Positions 6,009 to 12,180 of a stretch of 32,021 bases of DNA are shown here, in pieces. Both the position numbers and the translations under genes were made by a program. The notes beneath the pieces are model-generated. The model saw only the letters and a list, made by a program, of their open reading frames with translations, did no database searches and was not told the DNA's origin. The stretch spans positions 1 through 32,021 of the forward strand of contig JAFYVA010000100.1 in assembly GCA_017549325.1 (NCBI GenBank), given 5' to 3'. The DNA is from Oscillospiraceae bacterium. GTDB taxonomy: Bacteria; Bacillota_A; Clostridia; Oscillospirales; Oscillospiraceae. How positions within the stretch are numbered: position 1 is the stretch's first letter; the number at the start of each line of letters is the position of its first letter.

Positions 6009-7649
6009 ATTCGTACCGCAGAATTTTCTTTGGAAATAGCCTCCGTTCAGGAGACGATGAAATTCATCGAATCGGCGTTGGGACACTATCGGCTCAACAA
6101 GCGTGATCTGATGGAGACGCTGATGCTCTCGGAGGAGTTTTTGACGCTGCTCAGGACCCATGCGCCCGCCGAATCGAAGGTGTCCGTCTCCGTGCTCAGA
6201 CGGCAGGGGATCCCCGTCGTGCGGCTCTTTGCACCCGGCACGGAGATCAACTGGGAGGATACCGATAAGATCGATCTGGCCACCGAGCAGATGGGCGAGG
6301 AGGCCGAGGAGATCATCCGCGGTATCATGGTCAGCAGCTACGCCGATTCCATCAAGTATCGCCATAACCGCATGGGCAATTCGGTGACCATCATCACCGG
6401 CATCCCCGAGCGTGCGCTGGCGATCCGTACGGTGATGGCGCTGGTGTTTGCGGCGGTGGTGGGCACGCTGGTGCGGCTGCTGATGCCGGAGGAGTGGCAT
6501 CCGCTGCTGCTGGCGAACCTGCTCCAGCCTATCGAGACGCTGTTCGTCTCCGGATTGCTGTTTGTTGCCGCACCGGCGGTGTTCGTCTCCGTCACCTGCT
6601 CGATGATCCGGTTTAAAGGCCTCGCGGGCCTTGGAAACGGCGGCAAGACCGTTTTGGCGGCCTATCTGGGCACATCCGTTTTGGCGGTGGGCATCGGTGT
6701 GGTTGTCTTTCGCCTGTTTGACCCGGGCACTCTGGGTATGCTGGCCGCGCAGGGCGAGGGCGTCATCAGCGAGAAATTTTCGGTGCTGGGCATCCTCAAC
6801 GAGCTGATCCCCAACAACCTCATCGTCCCGTTCCTCAATGTCAACTCCCTGCAGCTGATGGTGATGGCCATCGTTATCGGCATCGCCATCAACCTCGGCG
6901 GCACCCGGACGCCGCATGTGAAGAACCTGTTCGAAGAGTTGGATGTGGTGTGCAGCAATCTCTCGGTGATGATTATGTCTGCCGTGCCCTTTGCGGTGTT
7001 CTGCTCGGCGGTGAGCATCATCGTCAGCGCCCGTGTAGACGTGGTGATCGCGGCGCTGGAGCTGATTGGGGCGCTGATCGTCAGCGTGGCATTTACGGCG
7101 CTCCTGCAGCTGCTGCTGTTGGTGGTGACCACGGGACTCAATCCCTTCACGCTGGTGCGGAAATATATCCCCGCCATGAAAAAGACCTTCCTCAAGGGCT
7201 CCGGCGTGGCGGCCATCCCCATCACCATGCGCGCCTGCCACCGTCAGTTCGGCGTCTCCCGTAAGGTCAGCTCTTTGACGATCCCCCTGGGTGCCACCAT
7301 CAACATGGACGGTAACTGCGTCAGTCTGATCGTCATCACGCTGTTCCTCAGCAAGCTCTACGGCGTAACGATTTCCGGCAGTGAGATGCTGATTTTGCTC
7401 TTCCTCGTGGTGGTGCTGTCTGTGGGCGCTCCTATTGCGCCGGGTACCATCATCCTGTGCGTGGTAACGCTGCTGACCCAGATGGGCATCGCGCTGGATG
7501 CCGTTTCTCTCATCATCGGCATCAACTTCGTGCTGGAGATGCTGCTGGGCGTGGTGAACTCGCTGGGTGACGTGGTGGTGGCGTTGATCGTGGCCAAGCA
7601 CGAGGGCGAACTGGACGAAGAAATTTACAACAAAGAGATGAGCCGCTGA
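6009..7649 (+). CDS. SLC1/DAACS-type dicarboxylate or amino-acid symporter with RsbW-like N-terminal domain
   Basis: A secondary transporter of the dicarboxylate/amino acid:cation symporter family. Eight or so membrane segments start about 130 residues in, and the substrate/cation motif ATINMDG lies at residues ~423-428 (counted from TTG at 6030), followed by the second hairpin region with GAPIAPGT. It probably imports glutamate, aspartate, serine or a dicarboxylate with Na+ or H+. The extra 120-residue N-terminus is soluble and lines up with the ATPase at 8616 (shared ...EE(F/L)... and LxxY...L pattern) but lacks the N-box Asn and glycine motifs. The start is uncertain: TTG at 6030 has no ribosome site and cuts the first strand, ATT at 6009 follows AAAGGA, and an in-frame TGA sits at 6000. 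No good promoter was found. Confidence 0.85.
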   Translation: MRTAEFSLEIASVQETMKFIESALGHYRLNKRDLMETLMLSEEFLTLLRTHAPAESKVSVSVLRRQGIPVVRLFAPGTEINWEDTDKIDLATEQMGEEAEEIIRGIMVSSYADSIKYRHNRMGNSVTIITGIPERALAIRTVMALVFAAVVGTLVRLLMPEEWHPLLLANLLQPIETLFVSGLLFVAAPAVFVSVTCSMIRFKGLAGLGNGGKTVLAAYLGTSVLAVGIGVVVFRLFDPGTLGMLAAQGEGVISEKFSVLGILNELIPNNLIVPFLNVNSLQLMVMAIVIGIAINLGGTRTPHVKNLFEELDVVCSNLSVMIMSAVPFAVFCSAVSIIVSARVDVVIAALELIGALIVSVAFTALLQLLLLVVTTGLNPFTLVRKYIPAMKKTFLKGSGVAAIPITMRACHRQFGVSRKVSSLTIPLGATINMDGNCVSLIVITLFLSKLYGVTISGSEMLILLFLVVVLSVGAPIAPGTIILCVVTLLTQMGIALDAVSLIIGINFVLEMLLGVVNSLGDVVVALIVAKHEGELDEEIYNKEMSR

Positions 7650-7685
7650 GGACGCGGCATCATCGGGAGAAAGGAGGCGGCGCAT

Positions 7686-8498
7686 ATGAACATACTGATC
7701 GCAGACGGCGATGCCTGTGCGCTGTCCTCACTGTGCGCGGCGGTACAAACGCTGTTTCCCACCGCACAGCTCCACGGCGCCGCGTCGGAAGTGCAGGCGC
7801 TGGAATGGGCCGCGTCACTGGCGCAGGAGGGGCGCAGGCTGGACTATCTCTTCTGTGAGACGGTCGGCGAAACGCTGGACGGCCTTGCGCTGGCGCGGCG
7901 TGTCCGACAGCAGCACCCGCAGGTGAAGATCCTCTTCTGCACCGCCAGCCGCGACCACGCGTTTGCCGCCATGTCCCTCTATGCCAGAGGCTATCTTCTC
8001 AAGCCGGTCACGGCCGACGCCATCGGGCAGACGCTGGATGCGATGGTGGAGGGCTGGCGCACGCAGCGGGAGGAATGCGGTACGCTACAGGTCAGAACAT
8101 TCGGCTACTTCGAGGCCTTTGCCGACGGCAAGCGCCTCACTTTCGGGCGGGAAAAGGCCAAGGAACTGCTGGCCTATCTGATCGACCGCCACGGTGCCTC
8201 CGTCACCACGGAGCAGATCGCCGCCGTGCTGTGGGAGGATAAACCCTACAGCCGCTCTATGAAGAACTATGTCAGCAACGTGTATAACTCACTGCGGCGC
8301 ACGCTGGAAGCGGCGGGCTGCGGCGCGGTGCTGATCAAGACGCGCAATCACCTGTCGGTGGATGCGGAAAAGATCCGCTGCGACGCCTACGACTACGAAC
8401 GGGGCGAGGCCGCCGCGGTCAACGCGTTCCACGGCGAATACATGAGCAACTATTCCTGGGCGGAATTTTCAGCGGGTAAATATGCCCAAAGGGTGTGA
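7686..8498 (+). CDS. SARP-type response regulator with Glu at the phospho-acceptor site
   Basis: A 270-residue transcription factor. Residues 1-120 form a CheY-like receiver with conserved Thr86 and Lys106. The position of the phosphorylated Asp is Glu58 (FCETVGETLDG aligns with the usual LDIxMPxMDG), and the acidic pair is reduced (ADGD). Residues ~130-235 are an OmpR/SARP winged helix (REKAKELLAYLIDRHG, IAAVLWED, YVSNVYNSLRRTLE). A short BTAD-like end carries FHGEYMSNYSWAE. It likely activates transcription without classical phosphorylation. AAAGGAGG precedes the ATG. No histidine kinase is adjacent. It starts 36 bases after the symporter and is probably cotranscribed. The tandem repeat at 8522-8543 directly downstream is its likely target. 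Confidence 0.9.
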   Translation: MNILIADGDACALSSLCAAVQTLFPTAQLHGAASEVQALEWAASLAQEGRRLDYLFCETVGETLDGLALARRVRQQHPQVKILFCTASRDHAFAAMSLYARGYLLKPVTADAIGQTLDAMVEGWRTQREECGTLQVRTFGYFEAFADGKRLTFGREKAKELLAYLIDRHGASVTTEQIAAVLWEDKPYSRSMKNYVSNVYNSLRRTLEAAGCGAVLIKTRNHLSVDAEKIRCDAYDYERGEAAAVNAFHGEYMSNYSWAEFSAGKYAQRV

Positions 8499-8521
8499 TT
8501 GGTACCGATAAGGCTCGGTGC

Positions 8522-8556
8522 TTGGTGGCCTTTTGGTGGCCTTCATATTATATAAT
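8522..8556 (+). promoter_or_regulatory. SARP-like operator and promoter: tandem 11-bp repeat plus TATAAT
   Basis: TTGGTGGCCTT occurs twice, perfectly and back to back (8522-8532 and 8533-8543). A TATAAT box follows at 8551-8556, 7 bases further on, and no TTGACA-like -35 is present. SARP regulators are known to bind direct repeats with 11-bp periodicity placed just upstream of the -10 box, so this is the expected architecture. Transcription would start near 8563 and read into the ATPase gene at 8616 and perhaps the whole secretion operon. Confidence 0.7.
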
Positions 8557-8615
8557 GTACTATCACCCTTTTTGATGGCGTAAAGTACATTAGCGGAGCA
8601 CAAGAGGGAGCAGAT

Positions 8616-9023
8616 ATGAAGAGTATGACCGTTATGGCACAGGTAGAGGAGCTGGAGCGCGTACTGGCGTTTCTGCGAGAGGAACTGGAGCCTTACGAGT
8701 GTTCTGCAAAAACGATGTTTCAACTGGAACTGGTGGTGGAAGAGCTGTTTGTCAACATCGCCAGCTACGCTTACGCCGATACCGGCGAGGTGGAGATCGG
8801 CTGCGAGGTGTCGGGCGAGACACCCGGCATCACGATCCGCTTCGCAGACCGCGGCAGACCCTTCGACCCGCTGGCCCGCGCCGATGCCGAAACGACACCG
8901 GAGGCGCTGGAGAACCGTGTGGGTGGATTGGGGATCCTGCTGGTCAAGAAAACGATGGACGAGGTGGCCTACGCCTACGAGGACGGCGCCAATGTCCTGA
9001 CGGTAAAAAAATACCTGCCGTAA
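8616..9023 (+). CDS. RsbW/SpoIIAB-like ATP-binding anti-sigma/serine kinase
   Basis: A 135-residue GHKL-fold protein. The N-box is LELVVEELFVNIASYAY with Glu42/43 and Asn47, the G1 box DRGRPFDP at 78-85, and the G2 box GGLGILLVKKTMDE from 103. Family members bind and inhibit a sigma factor or another target and phosphorylate a STAS-domain antagonist on Ser; one such STAS gene is at 21520. The catalytic motifs look intact, so it should bind ATP. The start ATG follows GAGGGAGCAG. The gene is 65 bases upstream of the ECF sigma gene, but RsbW-type proteins usually act on SigB/SigF-type factors, so the true target is uncertain. Cytoplasmic. Likely controlled by the promoter at 8522-8556. Confidence 0.92.
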   Translation: MKSMTVMAQVEELERVLAFLREELEPYECSAKTMFQLELVVEELFVNIASYAYADTGEVEIGCEVSGETPGITIRFADRGRPFDPLARADAETTPEALENRVGGLGILLVKKTMDEVAYAYEDGANVLTVKKYLP

Positions 9024-9087
9024 CGCGGGAAAGAGAGAAAATTTTTCGGGATCTTGAAACCGAAACCGAAAAAAAGGGGTATTGAGG

Positions 9088-9549
9088 ATGAACGAAGAAC
9101 TCGTGGTGAAAACATACGCCGATATGGTCTATAAGATCGCCTATCGCTATACGGCTAACCCGACCGATGCGGAGGATGTTTTTTCCGAGACCTTCCTGGC
9201 TTATTTCAAGAAGGACAGGGCATTTGAGAGCGAAGAGCACCGCAAAGCGTGGCTCATCCGTGTGACCATCAACTGCGCCAAAGAATTCTTAGGCAACAAG
9301 ACCCCTTGGGCCGAGCTGAACGAAGAGCTGACAGAAGATCCCATCCGCAGCGATTACCCTGAGCTGCGGATAGATCTGCGTGAGGCGATCAATCGGCTGC
9401 GCCCGGAGTACCGCGAGGCCATCCTGCTGTACTACATCGAGGGTTTGTCTGTCAAGGAAGTGGCGGAAGTGCTGGGCCGAAAAGTAGACACGGTAAAAGT
9501 GCATCTTTCGCGAGCCAGAGAAAAACTCCGGGAATTCCTTGAGGTGTAA
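9088..9549 (+). CDS. ECF-type RNA polymerase sigma factor
   Basis: A 153-residue sigma-70-family factor with only regions 2 and 4. Region 2 (about 8-70) contains ADMVYKIAYRYTANPTDAED and HRKAWLIRVTINCAKEFL. Region 4 (about 98-150) contains LRPEYREAILLYYIEGLSVK, EVAEVLGRKVDTVKVHLSRA and REKLREFL. The ATG at 9088 was chosen over a TTG six bases earlier because AAAAGGGG is 8 bases upstream. No membrane anti-sigma factor follows, as is usual for ECF systems. Instead there is a small soluble protein 2 bases downstream. The position just before the pilin gene suggests it directs transcription of the secretion operon, which remains inference. Confidence 0.93.
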   Translation: MNEELVVKTYADMVYKIAYRYTANPTDAEDVFSETFLAYFKKDRAFESEEHRKAWLIRVTINCAKEFLGNKTPWAELNEELTEDPIRSDYPELRIDLREAINRLRPEYREAILLYYIEGLSVKEVAEVLGRKVDTVKVHLSRAREKLREFLEV

Positions 9550-9551
9550 GT

Positions 9552-9968
9552 ATGGATGAGAGAACCGTGAAAAATAAAATCGTCGCAGCCATGAAGGAGC
9601 CGCCTCCGCCCGAGACACTGGTGGAGAGCACCGTGGTGCGGGCGAAAGCCGTCGTCATGGGCCGTCGGGCAGAGACGCGGCTGGAATCCGAGGAGACGGC
9701 GCTGCCGCTGGGCAAGCGGATCGAACTGGCGGCACAGAGCCTGATCGGACGGCTTGCACAGGTCACGGCGCTGCCGGTTCAGGTGACCCCGGAGGCCATG
9801 GCGGCACAGCTGGCGCAGCAGCCCCGCTTCGCGCAGGTGGTGGAGAGCGGCAACGTACTGCCCCGTATCCGAAGCGGCGAGCTGCTCAGCGCCACACTGC
9901 AGCCGGCGCAGCGCAATGCACCCGCGCCGGAGCGCTCCGGACCGGAACGCAGCGGCCCATCGCTATAA
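9552..9968 (+). CDS. Hypothetical proline-rich protein coupled to the sigma factor
   Basis: A 138-residue protein that I do not recognise. It starts 2 bases after the sigma stop, so translation is probably coupled. The N-terminus carries MKEPPPPETLVESTVVRAK, the middle is helical and Ala/Leu/Gln-rich, then VLPRIRSGELL, ending in a Pro/Arg/Ser tail with a repeated PERSG. There is no membrane segment, zinc site or cysteine, so it is not a standard ECF anti-sigma factor. Its place in the operon suggests a soluble modulator of the sigma factor. The alternative is a small cytoplasmic accessory of the secretion system. Function unknown. Confidence 0.75.
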   Translation: MDERTVKNKIVAAMKEPPPPETLVESTVVRAKAVVMGRRAETRLESEETALPLGKRIELAAQSLIGRLAQVTALPVQVTPEAMAAQLAQQPRFAQVVESGNVLPRIRSGELLSATLQPAQRNAPAPERSGPERSGPSL

Positions 9969-9983
9969 AACCGTAACGAAAAT

Positions 9984-9998
9984 AATGGCAATGCCATT
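9984..9998 (+). other. Short hairpin in the pilin leader
   Basis: AATGGC/GCCATT with loop AAT, followed by GCTTTTG, lies in an AT-rich 78-base gap before the pilin gene. The six-bp stem and short T run make it at best a weak terminator or attenuator. It could equally stabilise the 5' end of a pilin transcript. No clear -35/-10 pair was found in the gap. Confidence 0.3.
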
Positions 9999-10046
9999 GC
10001 TTTTGTAGATAAAAAACAATTAATGAATTTTTTGGAGGAAAAGAAA

Positions 10047-10433
10047 ATGAAAAAGATCAACCTGAAGAAGATTTTCCGTATGGCAGTTCCTGCTGTGATG
10101 ATGCTGTCCATGGTCACCGTCGCATTCGGTACCGAGGGTAGCACCTTCGACCCCGTCGTGACCCCCATCGTGGACCTGATCAACAGCCTGATGGGCCCCG
10201 CTCTGGCACTGGTTGGCGCTCTGGGCGCTCTGTATTGCGTCATTCTGGGCGTGAAGTTTGCCAAGGCTGAGGAGCCTCAGGACCGTGAGAAGGCCAAGAG
10301 CCACCTGAAGAACGCCGTCATCGGCTTCGTGCTGATCTTCGTGCTGCTGCTGGCCCTGAACCTGGCAATGCCCGCCCTGCAGAAGTGGGTCGCCGACAAT
10401 CAGGTCAAGGACACCGTGCAGACCCTTCAGTAA
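10047..10433 (+). CDS. VirB2-like T4SS pilin
   Basis: A 128-residue precursor. It has a basic start (MKKINLKKIFR), a long hydrophobic signal segment ending around VTVAFG, a short extracellular stretch, then two membrane helices (about 45-70 and 90-112) joined by a charged loop KFAKAEEPQDREKAKSHLKN. This is the VirB2/TrbC-type pilin plan, and the EPQDREKAK loop followed by NAVIGFVLI is typical of Gram-positive pilin-like conjugation proteins (NCBI names some Mbov_0395-like). The start at 10047 is set by TTTGGAGGAAAAGAAA just before it, not the frame opening at 10023. Codon use is strongly biased to preferred codons, consistent with high expression of a subunit that polymerises into a pilus or conduit. 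It is the first structural gene of the operon. Confidence 0.85.
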   Translation: MKKINLKKIFRMAVPAVMMLSMVTVAFGTEGSTFDPVVTPIVDLINSLMGPALALVGALGALYCVILGVKFAKAEEPQDREKAKSHLKNAVIGFVLIFVLLLALNLAMPALQKWVADNQVKDTVQTLQ

Positions 10434-10516
10434 ACACCTGTATTCCACAGCAAATCCATAGACATTTTACCGCGTAAGCCGACGGCTTGACTTGCAGCGC
10501 AGACAGGGAGGAACCT

Positions 10517-12130
10517 ATGAGCGTGAAGACGAAACAAGTGAAAACGATTTTGCGCAGGGTGGCCTCCCTGCTGCTTGCCTGCCTGACGGTGCTGATGCTG
10601 GCGCCGCAGGCAAGCGGCGAGGCGCTGCAGATCGAGCGAGGCAAAGTCACCATCTATCAGTTCGACTGGATGAACAGCTACGAGGAACTGACGGACCCGA
10701 ACCTCTTCCCGGAAGGGGAGTGGGTGGACGTCATGCTGGCGTGGGACGACACCACCAGCTCGGATAGCTGGGGCAACGGCAAGGTCTGGGTGGCCGGCGC
10801 CGCGACCAACTCCAAGGGTCACGGCACCTACAAGGGCAACAACGACGGCTACTACTCCGGCTATGATGACTTCGGCTACTGGGCCGACGAGAGCTGGTAC
10901 ATCGGCGCCGACAGCGGCATCTCCATCGAGGCCGAGTCCTTCTTCACCCAGAACGACTGGGGCCATTTCCGCATCAGACGCGTCGGTAAGGACAGCGACG
11001 GCGGCAACGAAAGCGAGACAGCCGATGGCAAAAAGGATTCTCCTACCTTCCATTTTGCCATGCTGGACGGCAACGGTACGCACTGGGGCTTTGGTCTGCA
11101 GGAGGTGTCGACCCGTGACGCCACGGTGTGGAAGCCCAACAGACTTTGGCTAGAGCAGTATATGGATACCAGACAATATACGGCGATGACGTTCCAGCTG
11201 TTTGCCGATCCGGCGCAAAGGGACAAGGCCGACTACCGCTACGGTACCATCAACATCTTCGAGCCGAGAACGATGTTTGAATTTGACCACTATTTCACCC
11301 ATAACGGCAACACGATCTCCATGTCGCTGATTTACTTAGCCGGTAAGGACTGGAACCGCGGATTCCGCGTCTATACCCGCACGGTGCGTTCTTTCGATGT
11401 GTTTGTCGACGACATCACGGTGAATAAGGGCGTTACCTTCCGCATCGATGAGGACGTGATGCTGCCCGACGACACCACCATCACCGTCAAGGACGGAGGC
11501 GTGATGGTCGTCAACAGCCATCTGATCCTCAACGGCAAGATCGTCGTGGAGGAGGGCGGCACCGTGATCCTCAACGAGGGCGCAACGGTGAACCCCTACT
11601 ACAACGAGACCGATTATGCCGGCTGCGTCGATATCCGCGGCGGCAACGTGGTGATGCTGGATGGCGCCAAGCTGATCTGTGACTCTGCCGAGTCCTATAT
11701 CAGCATTACGGAGGGCGGCTCGCTGATCAACAACGGCCTGGTGGTTGCCAGCCACCTGCGTCTGAGTGAGGCGGCGCTCCTGCGCAACGAGGCCGGCTCT
11801 ACATTCGTGATCGGCCACAATATCGGCGACAGTCACGCCAGTGCCAAGGGAGATCCCATTTCTCAGATTCTGAAGGAAATGTCATCTACGGGCACGCGCT
11901 CCGACATATCGATCACGGGTCAGTCCAAGTTCATCAACCGAGGGAAGATCATCTCCCGCGCCAGTGACGACAGTATGTATATGCCCGTTGTGGTCACCGT
12001 AGCCGATGCGGCGGTAGGCCGTAACGAGGGGAACGGTACCACGGAGGGTATCAGCGGTACCTACACAACCTTTAGTTGGACAGATATGACGATTCTTAAC
12101 AGCGTGAACGAGAATTTCTGGCCGGAATAA
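10517..12130 (+). CDS. Secreted protein with C-terminal beta-helix-like region
   Basis: A 537-residue exported protein. The signal peptide (about residues 1-35, RRVASLLLACLTVLMLAPQA) has a cleavage site near ASG. The central part is rich in aromatic residues, Gly and Asp (SWYIGADSG, YTHNGNTISM). From about residue 300 the sequence becomes short parallel strands and turns (VTFRIDEDVMLPDDTTITVK, GTVILNEGATVNPYY, GGNVVMLDGAKL), the pattern of a right-handed beta-helix. There is no LPXTG, membrane anchor or enzyme motif. The start is set by AGGGAGGAACCT. It sits between pilin and coupling protein, so it is probably a cell-surface or pilus-associated component. I cannot name a family. Confidence 0.8.
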   Translation: MSVKTKQVKTILRRVASLLLACLTVLMLAPQASGEALQIERGKVTIYQFDWMNSYEELTDPNLFPEGEWVDVMLAWDDTTSSDSWGNGKVWVAGAATNSKGHGTYKGNNDGYYSGYDDFGYWADESWYIGADSGISIEAESFFTQNDWGHFRIRRVGKDSDGGNESETADGKKDSPTFHFAMLDGNGTHWGFGLQEVSTRDATVWKPNRLWLEQYMDTRQYTAMTFQLFADPAQRDKADYRYGTINIFEPRTMFEFDHYFTHNGNTISMSLIYLAGKDWNRGFRVYTRTVRSFDVFVDDITVNKGVTFRIDEDVMLPDDTTITVKDGGVMVVNSHLILNGKIVVEEGGTVILNEGATVNPYYNETDYAGCVDIRGGNVVMLDGAKLICDSAESYISITEGGSLINNGLVVASHLRLSEAALLRNEAGSTFVIGHNIGDSHASAKGDPISQILKEMSSTGTRSDISITGQSKFINRGKIISRASDDSMYMPVVVTVADAAVGRNEGNGTTEGISGTYTTFSWTDMTILNSVNENFWPE

Positions 12131-12180
12131 TTTGCGCGATGGCTTTCTGAACAAAACGCAAGCAGCAAGGAGGAAGCAGT

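Noticed and set aside
5897..6106. 69-codon plus-strand frame upstream of the symporter
   Set aside because: It overlaps the symporter in another frame, has no ribosome site, and its sequence is not protein-like beyond the part that may reflect a frameshifted symporter start.
8499..8505. TTGGTAC as a third SARP repeat
   Set aside because: It matches the repeat only partly and lies 23 bases, not 22, from the next copy; one more mismatch makes chance likely.
9055..9087. TGAAACCGAAACCGAAA as an ECF -35 element for autoregulation of the sigma gene
   Set aside because: TGAAAC fits known ECF -35 sequences, but no CGT(A/C)-type -10 lies 16-17 bases downstream, and a start there would fall inside the coding region. 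The 6-base periodicity is probably purine-rich leader sequence.
9082..9087. TTG at 9082 as sigma factor start
   Set aside because: The ATG six bases later has a better distance to AAAAGGGG and gives the usual short ECF N-terminus.
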